From: Aphrophora alni
Taxonomy: Eukaryota; Arthropoda; Insecta; Hemiptera; Aphrophoridae
NCBI GenBank assembly: GCA_963513935.1
Contig: OY740776.1
Coordinates: forward strand, 13,003,745-13,067,744
Reading direction: 5' to 3'
DNA: 64,000 bases
Shown here: piece by piece, positions 1 through 11,900 of the stretch
Position numbering within the stretch: the stretch's first letter is position 1
Layout of the letters: each line of letters starts with the position of its first letter
Notes under the pieces: generated by a model
What the model saw: the letters and a program-made list of their open reading frames with translations, nothing else
Databases searched by the model: none
Told to the model about the DNA's origin: nothing
Made by a program: the position numbers and the translations under genes

Positions 1-331
1 TAATCAGTATTTAGTTTGTTTTCCCCCTTTAATATCAATGAAAATAGAAAACTCAAAGTTCACCTTCTAGCCCTCAAGATTCCGGTTAGAGGTATTGTAA
101 TGAGTTTTCCAAGGTACTAAAATATCTCTTTTTTATGACCTTCAAAATGATGTCATACGATGGGAATTAATATTTAAAAAAAATTAATTTAACCTCCTTA
201 AAAAGTTATCAAAAATGTTTTTACCACATAAAAAGTTTAAAGTTACCTTATGAGGTTTGGCGTAGGTTATAAGATTTCATCTGTATTCGTTCAGAAATTA
301 CCTGGAGGTTACAAGAATTTTGAACACTCTG
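1..331 (-). mobile_element. Probable mariner-type right terminus, rest outside window
   Basis: AT-rich sequence ending in a CACTCTG-TA boundary at 331. The same boundary type recurs at 34,653, 39,367 and 42,489. Read on the minus strand it starts CAGAGTGTTC next to a TA, as expected for a Tc1/mariner terminus. No coding sequence is visible and the partner terminus is not in the window. Family assignment is inference from the terminus alone. Confidence 0.3.
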
Positions 332-1105
332 TATAACACCTTTAAAAACAGTGTAAAATATTGACAAAAAATCTTAAATAATTTTTCTATCTGTTAAAAT
401 TGTGGGGTTAGGCCCTAAACCACAATTCGATATCTCGCGGCAGGAAATTGACGGCGGTGATTTTTTAGACTTGCGCAAGGAGATGGTCCGTGTGCGTTGA
501 TAGTGTGTGGCAGGCAGCGAAATTAAACAGTCGCAGTTATTTTACCAGCGGTCGATTAAAGTTTAAACAACAATATTATCCTGTAAAATGGTCCGCTAAG
601 ACCATTTGGACTGGATTAAAGACCCCCAGAAATATGGATGATTAAATACTCGCGAATTTAACGAAGATAGTTATGACGGACAACGGTTACGCTTTCTTCG
701 AACTTAACCACGTTTCCCCTTAATATAGTTTTAATACGTAAGTAACCTCTAGATTAGCATGTTTGGTATAATAATTAATTATAAGCTGGCTTAGTGAAAC
801 AGTGACCTGGAGTGTTAATTGGAATAATGGCTAATTAATTTATGGACCCACACGCTTACCAAATCCACCAACTTCAATACTTTATTCTCAAATACAGAAT
901 GGTAGCAACAACATCGCAAAATAATGGCTTCAGAAAACAGTAGTTTCGAAGAATGGAAAAAGTAAAATTTTGAAAATTCAATTTATTCCAAAGCTTTCAC
1001 ATATGTTGAGGTAACAGTTTGTCTAATCATTTTTTGGATCTTTTAATATCCATTTTTATTTTACACATAATATGACACCTCCCAATAATTCATTATTTCT
1101 ATATA
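332..1105. other. Gene-free stretch with a CG-richer patch
   Basis: No ORF of note. Positions about 400-720 are richer in CG dinucleotides than their surroundings. A segment near 770-820 containing ATAAGCTGGCT weakly resembles 6,190-6,240, suggesting both are pieces of one old repeat. No family recognised. Confidence 0.3.
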
Positions 1106-1260
1106 CAGGGTGTAAAATAAGTCGTTATACACCTCGATATAAACCTCTACCATACTTCAACGTAAAACCTCTACCATACTTGACTTATTTATAACACTTT
1201 TTCTGGTGTAAAAGGCGGTTAAAATTTTTGCCCCCTTTTGAAAGTGGGGGGGGGGGGAAA
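1106..1260 (+). mobile_element. Solo mariner-type left terminus
   Basis: Starts with TA followed by CAGGGTGTAAAATAAGTCG, the usual look of a mariner-type terminal inverted repeat. It is followed by a C-run/G-run near-palindrome (about 1,231-1,257) like the CCCC...GGGG segments inside the element at 2,844. No matching right terminus was found, so it is a fragment. Confidence 0.4.
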
Positions 1261-2596
1261 TGAGGCAACTTTCATTTTTTAAATAGCAACCCCTACCTTG
1301 TGACATATCGATGGAAAGGTCTATGCAATATAAAAATAATGGCACCACCTAAAGTTTTCTAGTACTGTACGTCCCTGGCAAAAGTTAAATGAAAAAATTA
1401 GTTATGACTAACTTGTGTATCTCTTACAGGGTTTAATGTAAAAAATTCTCAGATTGGTGACCTTCGGTGGTTTGTCATTGTGTTACCGTTTGTAAAAAAT
1501 TGAGACAGCATTTGCAAAATTTTCCTTCGGAATGGATTGAGCCTTTTGTAAAATTCTACCCTGTTGGTCATTGACCTCATTTGGCTTAATTTCATGAATT
1601 ACTAATACAGCTCAATGTGATTATATATATGAACAGAATTAGTAGTAGTAGCGTAATTTTACGAAATTAAATTTTTGAAACGTATAACCGATTTTTTTTT
1701 ATTTTTTTTTTACCGACAACTCCTGAACCGATTTTCGAACAAGATATCGAATATTTAATTTTCGGGTCCTCAACAAAATTTGATCATCATTGTTGAATTC
1801 GAATTTGAAAATTTTGTAATTTGTATTCATACTGGAACTCGTCGCATATTTTGAGTTAACTTTGAGTTATCGAAAATATGAATCAAAATTGATCAAAATC
1901 GATGTACACAATCGACGCAACACACACGTTTTTTTCAAAAACTTTTTTTCTCTTTTTTTTTACGTAGAGGACTTGAAAGAGACACATCCACAACAATCTA
2001 CTTCGCTTTTTATCCTGAAACAATACTTTTTCTATTCTATACATACATGATAAAGTAAAATATGGTTTGGTGTCCATTACGACAGAACTGTTTTAAATAT
2101 TGAATATCAAAGTAATAAACTTTACAGGTTAGTAAACATAGGATCAAACTGACCAAGCGTATTAAATTTATTAAAAATTATCTCCTTTGAAACAGTTGAA
2201 GTAGAATTTGTAACAGAAATATCGTTGAGATAATATTTTTCATTTTCTATATAAATCCATAAAAAAATAAATTTTAGGAAAAGGAGAACATTCAATACTC
2301 TAGAAATGTGAAGAAATATAACTTCAAAATAGTTTAAGTGACCCTTTTATTTCTATCCCAGTCTGTCTATCTGTGAAGGACGATGGGGCGAACTACATGC
2401 AGACTACATAAACATATTTTGTTCTATATATTTATTAGAAATATTGATACAAAATTATAATCCAATATTACAAAATTCTTTTATTACCGCTTCTTCATCA
2501 ACATCTACATTCATGTTTAATTGAATTCAGAAATATCACATAGACGACCTTTTTATGTGCACGTTTTAGTTTATGTAATTGTGTTTTTTAATTTTC
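1261..2596. other. Gene-free AT-rich stretch
   Basis: Homopolymer T runs and AT-rich sequence with no supported gene. Short overlapping frames on both strands around 1,860-2,080 lack any recognisable domain. Confidence 0.5.
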
Positions 2597-2622
2597 CTGA
2601 TGATGGGCGAATAATCCGAAAC
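2597..2622 (+). other. CTGATGATG...CGAAAC motif, copy 1
   Basis: Starts CTGATGATGGG and ends CCGAAAC, 26 bases. It matches the pattern CTGANGATG - short hairpin - CGAAAC seen six further times in this window. The internal stem is weak here. Similar motifs occur as hammerhead-ribozyme cores in Penelope-like retroelements, but this copy does not fold cleanly by eye. Confidence 0.35.
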
Positions 2623-2843
2623 TGCAGTAGAGACAAGGCAATAATACACCTCAAATGGATTGGTAGACGTCCTTATACTGGAATTAAATACATTAATTTG
2701 CACTTTTCCACGATCAGAAATATTACAAATGCAATTTCACTCAAAATTCACAAATTAAAAACTAACAAAAATTGACGACGTGTACCCTACGTTGAAATGA
2801 TGATATCTGTGATCACACGTAGGTTTGGTCAGGTGACTATATA

Positions 2844-3917
2844 CAGTGTGTCCAAAAAGTCCCGGACCGATTCAATAAATTGAAAAGATATTTTATTTAT
2901 GCTTTCTGGTGATAAAAAACTCTTTTTGTCAAATGACACATTTTACCACTTCCCCAAAAATGGGGGTTTTGTAGGACAACTCATTAATCTTAAATGGAAA
3001 CCCCCATCGAGTGAGCCCTCATGTTAAAGGGCATATTTAGTGAAATACAACTGTACAACATGGAGGTCGATATATTGCTCCAATCTTAAATGGTGGCCGT
3101 TTAAATATTTGAAACGGCTATTTTACTTTAATTCACAATTAGATGACCAATGCGGGATCAAAATGTATTAAAAACATTTGTGATCGTTGATTGTAATCAT
3201 AATTACTATTATTTCATATTTAAAATAGTATGAATTCCTATTACAAGGTGCACACAAATAATATGTTTGTAGATGTAATTTTAATATTTAATTTGCAAAG
3301 CGGATTTTCCCAGTTGTCCAACAAATACAACAGTAGATTTCGAGAAGTATATGTTTCAGTGACTTTCCACTTTAACAAAAAAAGTAGTAACAATTTGTTT
3401 AAAAAAAGAATTAAATATTAATCTCGGCACTTTATTGGAAATTACCAGCTTTAACTTGCTCTAAACCATAATGGATTGGTATTTAATACAATCAATCATT
3501 CAAAGTTCTTTACACACTCTGTACTGGAAATTTGTATTTTTTTCAAAAGTCGATAATAGTAATTGTGATTACAACAATACCTTTTTCCGCCATCTAATTA
3601 ATTGTGAATGAATTAAATAAATTAAATTAGCTGTTTCAAATATTTAAACGGCCGCCATTTTACATAGGAGAAAAATATCGACCCATAGTGTGCGGAGTTG
3701 TATTTTACTAAGCTCTTTAACATGAGGGGGTCACTCGATAGGGGTTTTCATTTGAGATTATTGAGTTGCCCCCACAACTCCTATTTTTAGGAAGAGGTAA
3801 AAATGTCTAATTTAAATAAAGTAGTTTTTTTTAACACGAGAAGGCATACATAATTTTTTTTCTATCTTTTTTGGTTTTCAAGTTATTGATCCTGTCCTGG
3901 TCTTTTGGAACACACGG
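2844..3917. mobile_element. Mariner-type foldback element with about 300-bp inverted repeats
   Basis: The left end starts CAGTGTGTCCAAAAAGTC next to TA. The right end read in reverse starts CCGTGTGTTCCAAAAGACC, also next to TA. The arms match over roughly 300 bp, including a block reading 'cttaaatggtggccgtttaa' on the left and its inverted counterpart near 3,640-3,670. The interior (about 3,180-3,560) has no transposase. It is a non-autonomous element about 1.07 kb long. Confidence 0.75.
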
Positions 3918-4034
3918 TATATAGGTGTGGTAAGATATGTAATCTTGTTTGTGGCGATGTGCATGCCTCACACGATACGTGATTGTCATTTAAAAAAAGT
4001 GGTATCAGTATATCGAAAACGGTCTAAAATATTT

Positions 4035-4060
4035 CTGATGATGCAACACAGTTCCGAAAC
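4035..4060 (+). other. CTGATGATG...CGAAAC motif, copy 2
   Basis: CTGATGATGCAACACAGTTC followed by CGAAAC and then GCGTCG. The bases AAC-ACA-GTT can pair as a short stem. The GAAACGCG tail is shared with the minus-strand copy at 33,906-33,933. Confidence 0.4.
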
Positions 4061-4149
4061 GCGTCGTTTATAAAAGAACGAAGTCAAACAACGAAAAATA
4101 TTAAGATAATATTATTGTAATTGTTATTTACTAATTGTCACTTGGATAC

Positions 4150-4555
4150 TACTAAACTATGTTTAAATTTTAAAAATCTCCAGAAAACTATAATCCTCTT
4201 ATCAAAGACAAATCAAGAGAATTCATTTCTAAAATCTTTAAATTATCTACTTCGGTTAATTAAATTTAGAAAATGAAACCAAGTTTGTGACAAAACTTTA
4301 GCTATAAAGTTGAAACTGTGGAAGTGTAATTATTAGTTAGGTAAGAGCATAGCGACGAGAGAAGAGAAGTCGAGTTTAGTCTGTGAGCAAACAGTGAGAA
4401 GACTGAAAGTTTTATCTGAGAAAACAAAGCCCGATTGAAATAACAGAACAAAACCCGACGAGGCTTACACAATAAACAGCTGGAGTGTGATTTACTTCTG
4501 AGAACAAAAGCAAACAAGTTTACACTGAAATAATATCTCGTTTCTGAAAACAATA
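4150..4555 (-). repeat. Dispersed repeat family A, copy 1
   Basis: Reverse-strand copy of a repeat of about 400 bp also found at 26,815-27,210 and 41,078-41,520. The best-conserved part (4,302-4,555) includes the shared string TTTTGTTCTGTTATTTCA. All three copies keep a frame open, but none has an ATG at its beginning, so I do not call it coding. Family unknown. Confidence 0.7.
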
Positions 4556-6461
4556 AATCGATTCATTTTGAAGGGGGAAAAAATATTTGCGAAATTAAAT
4601 ACAATGTATTCTAACTTTTTAAAGTTATGGTAATTTTTTTCTAAATAAAGGTCATAAAAAATGAATAAAATTATGTTGGGGGATATTTGTGTTAACAACG
4701 TGGCAACACTGATATAAATGTTTTTGTCTTATTTAAAGGCGTCTCGATCTAAATCACTTTTTAAAACAAGTTGATGTGCTTCCCTATCATACATTATATT
4801 GTAAGCAGATACTATAAACGTATTCGCCTTGTGGTTGGTTTCTTAGGTCATGTAGGAAACGTTGAACTGTTTTGGTAGACCAAGCAAGTGTTACTCATTA
4901 TAAGTTTTGTGGTGATCTACTCGAATAGATAAGCCAAAAATAAGCGAGGCGATGCGTGCGCATAGGGAGCAGACGCTGGCCAGTTAGACAGTCGTCAGCG
5001 AGTGCTTCGATCGAGCAGTTGTAAGTTCGCGTGGTTTCTTATTTCAGTGATTAATTAACCTAAATAACTGCCTAAACCACGAATTACGGGGTCTAGTCAA
5101 CCCCCGGGGTCATTTGTAGGTCAACCCGTAAATTAAGAAAGAATTATAGCAGAGCCGGTGAGTGGAGACGCTTGACCCTGATCTGTCAAACAGGTTTCTA
5201 GCCAGAGTTCAGTGGTGGGGGGTACGTGCGCCTCAGTCTAACTCTATCCGTTTTACTAGGCAAATCACATTGTAGGACATAAACTGGTCGCTTCTTAGTA
5301 GTTAAAAAGTGAAAAGACACAATTTTATTAAGAGTTTTTTATTATTTTTTTTTATTTATTTTATTTTTTTCCACAAATTGTATTTAGTAAAATAACTTTT
5401 TAACAATCCCTTTATATGCCTTCTACTTTTGAATCGAATATTTGGTGTAATAGAAAATAGTTATGTAATTTGAAAACTATTATTTTGGCAATAAAATAAA
5501 ACTCAATGAATAAAATTCAATGATTGTAGAAAATATTACCCAATTTATTTTATAAAGGTGTAATAATAATATTTACTAGATTTTAATTTGCTCAAGTTAC
5601 ATTTTCATTGTAGACAATAGTCTCATAGTTATAAATTATTTTTTCATACCGCATTCTTCAATATTTTTTTCAGAAGTAGTACAATTCATACACATTCTGT
5701 TCTCAATGTACATTTTGTTTATTTTAGACTTTCTAAAATTTCATATTGTTTTTTTTTTGTATTTGTAGTTGTTATTCCAACAACTCAAACAATTTATAAT
5801 TTGTTAAATGCAATTTTCAAACCAATAATACTTAGTACTTCATTAGTTCATATTACCCGTTAAAGATGTTAAATATTATTATAATAAATTATTACATTGC
5901 TTTACATTAAAGTAACAAACAAAAAATGAATCGCTGTTAACAAAAAAAAATCACGGCTCAGCGTCTCTAATCAAAGTATGTGAGCCCAGTTCCACTTCGG
6001 TGGCTAGGTTCCCCCACTCCAAGCCCTACACCTCTCCCTCCAAGCTTCACCACTTACCGGCCGGGCTATATTATGGTCTAAAGGGTGTAACATAATTCTC
6101 CCATTACGCCCTGTCCCTAACCGTAAGTTGTAACCATAAGCTAATCAATTATATTAATTAGTAAGTTAGTTTAGTAAGGTAATTATAGCTCATTATAAGC
6201 TGGCTGAGAACATGGTGATTACTTGGGTTGAGACTAAGCGTAATTAACGTCGCAATATATTTAACGGGTGAGTCCTAGCTAGTTTTCCAAACTCCCATTC
6301 CGGAACTTAAGCGGATCAAACGTCTGGTCCTAACCAATAACCACAGGGCTGATGTTTCCCGCAGTTTGTTTAAAACTGTTGTTTTAAAAGTTTTATCTAC
6401 CTCTAAATTGTTTATATTACTACTTACTTGACATCGGTTAGATGTGTCTATATTAAATGTT
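4556..6461. other. Gene-free stretch; GC-richer islands 4,920-5,280 and 5,960-6,260
   Basis: Two patches are less AT-rich and CG-containing (4,920-5,280 and 5,960-6,260). They are separated by very AT-rich DNA. No ORF, tRNA or family-specific motif was recognised. They could be pieces of a retroelement or untranslated exon sequence. Nothing in the bases decides this. Confidence 0.3.
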
Positions 6462-6761
6462 TCCACTCGCTTCGCTCATGTCAGTGTCTCGACCTTGGCG
6501 GGATTCATGTACGTGGAGGAGCTCGTGTTGGCGACTCGGCTATGCTGGACATAGTAAGTATAGATAAACAGCTGTAACCTGATATTTGTGACTGGCGAGT
6601 CCAAAACGGGAAGGGAGCGAAAACCCTTACTATTCCTAATCTCAAAACATTGACCCGGGCCGTTGTCAGTTTAAGATGAAACCTGTGACTTTTCACATCG
6701 TTGGATAAGTGTTATATACGGATTGAGTGTGTGTGTGTTACAAATTGGAATCGTTGTGAAA

Positions 6762-6896
6762 ATGTCCGGAAAAAAGTGTAAGTTTGGGGTTCCTGGGAAG
6801 GCTTTAAGCAGCCAGAGTAAAGAAATAGCGAGTAATGTTTACACATTTATGAAAAAAGAGAGTGACATTGACAAGATAGAAATAAAAAATGCTTTT
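6762..6896 (+). pseudogene. N-terminal fragment of a transposase-like ORF
   Basis: An ATG at 6,762 opens a frame beginning MSGKKCKFGVPGKALSSQ, followed by SKEIASNVYTFMKKE. From memory of the family, the pattern 'GKAL-SQ--EI--NVY-FMK' resembles the N-terminus of insect proteins with a DDE_3 (IS630/Tc1-mariner superfamily) transposase domain. Homology appears to stop near codon 45. The frame continues only to a stop at 6,986 through unrelated residues after a T-run, so this is either a first exon or a truncated copy. No catalytic region is visible nearby. Family assignment is tentative. Confidence 0.35.
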
Positions 6897-7069
6897 TTTT
6901 TCCCAGCTGGACCGATATTTTCAGCTATGATAGTATGCGTTTTCTACCTCCAGCCCAGGTGCCAGGTTACATCTGTTTATCTGTAGCCTACATGAATATC
7001 AAATATTTTTTGAAGGTTAGAGTTCGAAATTTTTGACAATAACTTCGTAAATGTTTCATGGGAGAGAGG

Positions 7070-7132
7070 TTCGGTTAGATTAGGCTAGGTTAGTTTTGGT
7101 TAGGTTAGGTTACATTAGGTTAGGTTAGGTTA
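7070..7132. repeat. Short interstitial TTAGG-type repeat
   Basis: Several interrupted runs of GGTTA/TTAGG, the canonical arthropod telomere unit. Similar runs lie at 31,711-31,728 and 37,275-37,294. Each is only a few units long, so this is interstitial and not a telomere. Confidence 0.7.
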
Positions 7133-8069
7133 TTATCCAATTGAGTGTGTTATGAATTGAATAATGTTTGAGATATGGACAAAAACTGTTTTAATTAGCT
7201 GTAATTTTCCCTTAAATTTGTCTGTATTCCAATGTTCTATATGAGACCACTCCTGTACCCATACAATTTAACATTTCTTACAATATCTAAGAAAGCAACT
7301 TTTGCTTGTATAACATGGTAAGATCGGCCTAAGTACCATGATAGTGCCCATCAAATTGTGTACAATATTATTGAATAAATATGTCAGAATAATAATAATA
7401 ATAATTTTTTTTTAGGGTGGAAGAACGCAATACCTGCTCGTTGAACATCAATTAATAGGTATGATATAGAATACATATTTTAAATTAAAACATCAATTAT
7501 CTAGTAGTCTTTCATAATATATTAGTTTCCTGATGTATTTAGCATGAGTAATATTTCATTAATTACCATAAGTAATGATTTCGGGAATAGTAGCCTCATT
7601 TTACTTTGTATATTTTAATTACGTTAAATAAATCAATCTGCCCCTAGGGGCTTGTTTGTAGTGAGTACAGGCGTGGCAATCCCGAGTGACCAACCTGGAT
7701 CTACACATTTTTTCGTGTTGTTTTTCATTCGTAGTCGTTCGTATGTATGCTTGTAGAGGTTTCAAAATTTGAGTTAGGAACATGAAATTTGGTACAGAGG
7801 ACTGTAATATACGCTTATAGAACTCTCTTGAATTAGGGAAAAATTTAATTTATAATATCGGACAAAATGGCGGACATTTAAAACAGTTTTTGTTTTCACC
7901 TCAAATGTTAAAACTTATAAGACACTAAATTAATCTAAAGTTTGAAAATTTAATTTCTACGATTACAAATAGCGAAGTTATTTACTTTTTTGTTGTTTCC
8001 AAGTGAAAAACCTCTTGGTCATCATCACCTTTTATAAAATAAAAAATAATAAAACCACGCATTACTTGA
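7133..8069. other. Gene-free AT-rich stretch
   Basis: No coding signal. Near 7,660-7,860 there is sequence of the type 'aggaacatgaaatttggtac' that looks like part of a dispersed repeat. No boundaries could be set. Confidence 0.35.
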
Positions 8070-8249
8070 ATACCATACTCTAATAACATCAGCGTCGGAA
8101 CTGAACAAGAGTTGGTTAAACGAGACCTTATAGGGAAACTGAAAGAGAGGGATCTAACCCAACACTACAATCAAAGGGCAGTAAATATAGCTAGGTTCTT
8201 TCGGAATTGCCACAAATATATTGTCAAAAATTATAATTTCGAATTTTAA
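8070..8249 (+). pseudogene. Degenerate ORF fragment of unknown family, copy 1
   Basis: A 59-codon open stretch without an ATG start runs from just after a TGA to a TAA at 8,249. It contains GTEQELVKRDLIGKLKERD and, further on, AVNIARFFRNCHKY. A related piece at about 44,842-44,990 has GGEQELNK and VRFLRDCQG in different frames. Two copies with protein-level resemblance (EQEL, then RF-R-C) suggest the decayed C-terminus of a mobile-element protein. I do not recognise the family. Confidence 0.4.
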
Positions 8250-8989
8250 CCTCTCAATAAAATATATTTTCATAAATGTAGTTTTGAGATTCCGCGTATC
8301 CGTTACGAGCGTAGCAAGTAGAGGGTTCTTCACAAATGAACAATTTCAAGGAAAGAATAGTCGAGACACTGATATGAAAGTGAGTGAAGGTGTTTTAATA
8401 TATACACATTTACTAGGCCCATTAAAGCCTAGATGACATAAAGTAAGTAGTGAGCTATGAGGTTCAGAAAAACTGGATAACGCAACTTGATCTAGCAATA
8501 CAATTTAACATTTCCTACAAGGCCAAAGAAACCATCTTTTGAGAATTACATTAGTGTATATTTTATAATGGGAATGTTGGTACTATGTTGTTGCATTAAC
8601 ATTGTATCACACCCTTATCGAAATTATTCCCCTATTTAGAAGGGGTTTAAAGAGTTTTCGGCGCAAAGTCTCTACAAAACAAATAATTGCTTTTCCTTCG
8701 TTTAGATTTTATTGGTAAACTTTCAAGCACAACTTAGTTTTGGATTATTCTCCCTCTAAGTGAAAAGTTATCGTCTGAACACATTTATAGATCGGTTATT
8801 ATTTATTATTTTATCCTGTACTTTATTGTTAATTGTTGGGAGTATTATGTAGTTGAGATAACTAGAATACACGACCTTTGTTTTTGTATTGTGTGAGAAT
8901 ATTCCAGTTTAGTCTTCACAAAGCAGTGTAGTCTTTTGCAACCACTTTATCGTTATGCTGTGATATACGAGGTTATTTTGATACTTTTT

Positions 8990-11900
8990 CAGTTTGTCAG
9001 GTCCTTAATAGTTTTTCTTTTTGTTATTAAGTCAGGCACTCATTCACATCTGCAGATTGAAAATAATTTGTAATTCAGTCAGGTACTCTATTATTATTTT
9101 ATTCATTAAGTCAGGCACTCTGTCACATCTGCAGATTGGAAAATAATTTGTAATTCTGCCAGGTACTGTGTTAATCTTTTATTCATTAAGTCAGACACTC
9201 AGTCTAATCTGCAGATAGTAAAACAGTTTGTAATTCAGTCAGGTACTCTGGTATTCTTTTATTCATTATGTCAGACACTCAGTCACATCTGCAGATTGGA
9301 AAATAATTTGTAATTCTGTCAGGTACTGTGTTATTCTTTTATGCATTAAGTCAGGCACTCAGTCACATCTGCAGATTAGAAAATAATTTGTAATTCTGCC
9401 AGGTACTGTGTTATTCTTTTATTCATTAAGTCAGACACTCAGTCTAATCTGCAGATAGTAAAACAGTTTGTAATTCAGTCAGGTACTCTGTTATTCTTTT
9501 ATGCATTAAGTCAGGCACTCAGTCACATCTGCAGATTGGAAAATAATTTGTAATTCTGCCAGGTACTGTGTTATTCTTTTATGCATTAAGTCAGGCACTC
9601 AGTCACATCTGCAGTTTGGAAAATAATTTGTAATTCTGCCAGGTACTGTGTTATTCTTTTATTCATTAAGTCAGACACTCAGTCTAATCTGCAGATAGTA
9701 AAACAGTTTGTAATTCAGTCAGGTACTGTGTTATTCTTTTATGCATTAAGTCAGGCACTCAGTCACATCTGCAGATTGGAAAATAATTTGTAATTCTGCC
9801 AGGTACTGTGTTAATCTTTTATTCATTAAGTCAGACACTCGGTCTAATCTGCAGATAGTAAAACAGTTTGTAATTCAGTCAGGTACTGTGTTATTCTTTT
9901 ATTCATTATGTCAGACACTCAGTCACATCTGCAGATTGGAAAATAATTTGTAATTCTGCCAGGTACTGTGTTATTCTTTTATTCATTAAGTCAGACACTC
10001 GGTCTAATCTGCAGATAGTAAAACAGTTTTTAATTCAGTCAGGTACTCTGGTATTCTTTTATTCATTATGTCAGACACTCAGTCACATCTGCAGATTGGA
10101 AAATAATTTGTAATTCTGTCAGGTACTGTGTTATTCTTTTATGCATTAAGTCAGGCACTCAGTCACATCTGCAGATTGGAAAATAATTTGTAATTCTGCC
10201 AGGTACTGTGTTATTCTTTTATTCATTAAGTCAGACACTCAGTCTAATCTGCAGATAGTAAAACAGTTTGTAATTCAGTCAGGTACTGTGTTATTCTTTT
10301 ATTCATTATGTCAGACACTCAGTCACATCTGCAGATTGGAAAATAATTTGTAATTCTGTCAGGTACTGTGTTATTCTTTTATGCATTAAGTCAGGCACTC
10401 AGTCACATCTGCAGATTGGAAAATAATTTGTAATTCTGCCAGGTACTGTGTTAATCTTTTATTCATTAAGTCAGACACTCAGTCTAATCTGCAGATAGTA
10501 AAACAGTTTGTAATTCAGTCAGGTACTCTGGTATTCTTTTATTCATTATGTCAGACACTCAGTCACATCTGCAGATTGGAAAATAATTTGTAATTCTGTC
10601 AGGTACTGTGTTATTCTTTTATGCATTAAGTCAGGCACTCAGTCACATCTGCAGATTGGAAAATAATTTGTAATTCTGCCAGGTACTGTGTTATTCTTTT
10701 ATTCATTAAGTCAGACACTCAGTCACATCTGCAGATTGGAAAATAATTTGTAATTCTGTCAGATACTGTGTTATTCTTTTATGCATTAAGTCAGACACTC
10801 AGTCACATCTGCAGATTGGAAAATAATTTGTAATTCTGTCAGGTACTGTGTTATTCTTTTATGCATTAAGTCAGGCACTCAGTCACATCTGCAGATTGGA
10901 AAATAATTTGTAATTCTGCCAGGTACTGTGTTATTCTTTTATTCATTAAGTCAGACACTCAGTCTAATCTGCAGATAGTAAAACAGTTTGTAATTCAGTC
11001 AGGTACTCTGGTATTCTTTTATTCATTATGTCAGACACTCAGTCACATCTGCAGATTGGAAAATAATTTGTAATTCTGTCAGGTACTGTGTTATTCTTTT
11101 ATGCATTAAGTCAGGCACTCAGTCACATCTGCAGATTGGAAAATAATTTGTAATTCTGCCAGGTACTGTGTTAATCTTTTATTCATTAAGTCAGACACTC
11201 AGTCTAATCTGCAGATAGTAAAACAGTTTGTAATTCAGTCAGGTACTCTGGTATTCTTTTATTCATTATGTCAGACACTCAGTCACATCTGCAGATTATA
11301 AAATAATTTGTAATTCTGTCAGGTACTGTGTTATTCTTTTATGCATTAAGTCAGGCACTCAGTCACATCTGCAGATTGGAAAATAATTTGTAATTCAGTC
11401 AGGTACTCTATTATTATTTTATTCATTAAGTCAGGCACTCTGTCACATCTGCAGATTGGAAAATAATTTGTAATTCTGCCAGGTACTGTGTTAATCTTTT
11501 ATTCATTAAGTCAGACACTCAGTCTAATCTGCAGATAGTAAAACAGTTTGTAATTCAGTCAGGTACTCTGGTATTCTTTTATTCATTATGTCAGACACTC
11601 AGTCACATCTGCAGATTGGAAAATAATTTGTAATTCTGTCAGGTACTGTGTTAATCTTTTATTCATTAAGTCAGACACTCAGTCTAATCTGCAGATAGTA
11701 AAACAGTTTGTAATTCAGTCAGGTACTGTGTTAATCTTTTATTCATTAAGTCAGACACTCAGTCTAATCTGCAGATAGTAAAACAGTTTGTAATTCAGTC
11801 AGGTACTGTGTTATTCTTTTATTCATTAAGTCAAACACTCAGTCACATCTGCAGATTGGAAAATAATTTGTAATTCTGTCAGGTACTGTGTTATTCTTTT

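Noticed and set aside
4302..4553. Frame open in all three copies of repeat family A
   Set aside because: None of the three frames begins with ATG (they start at TTG), there is no domain, and recent repeat copies stay similar without selection.
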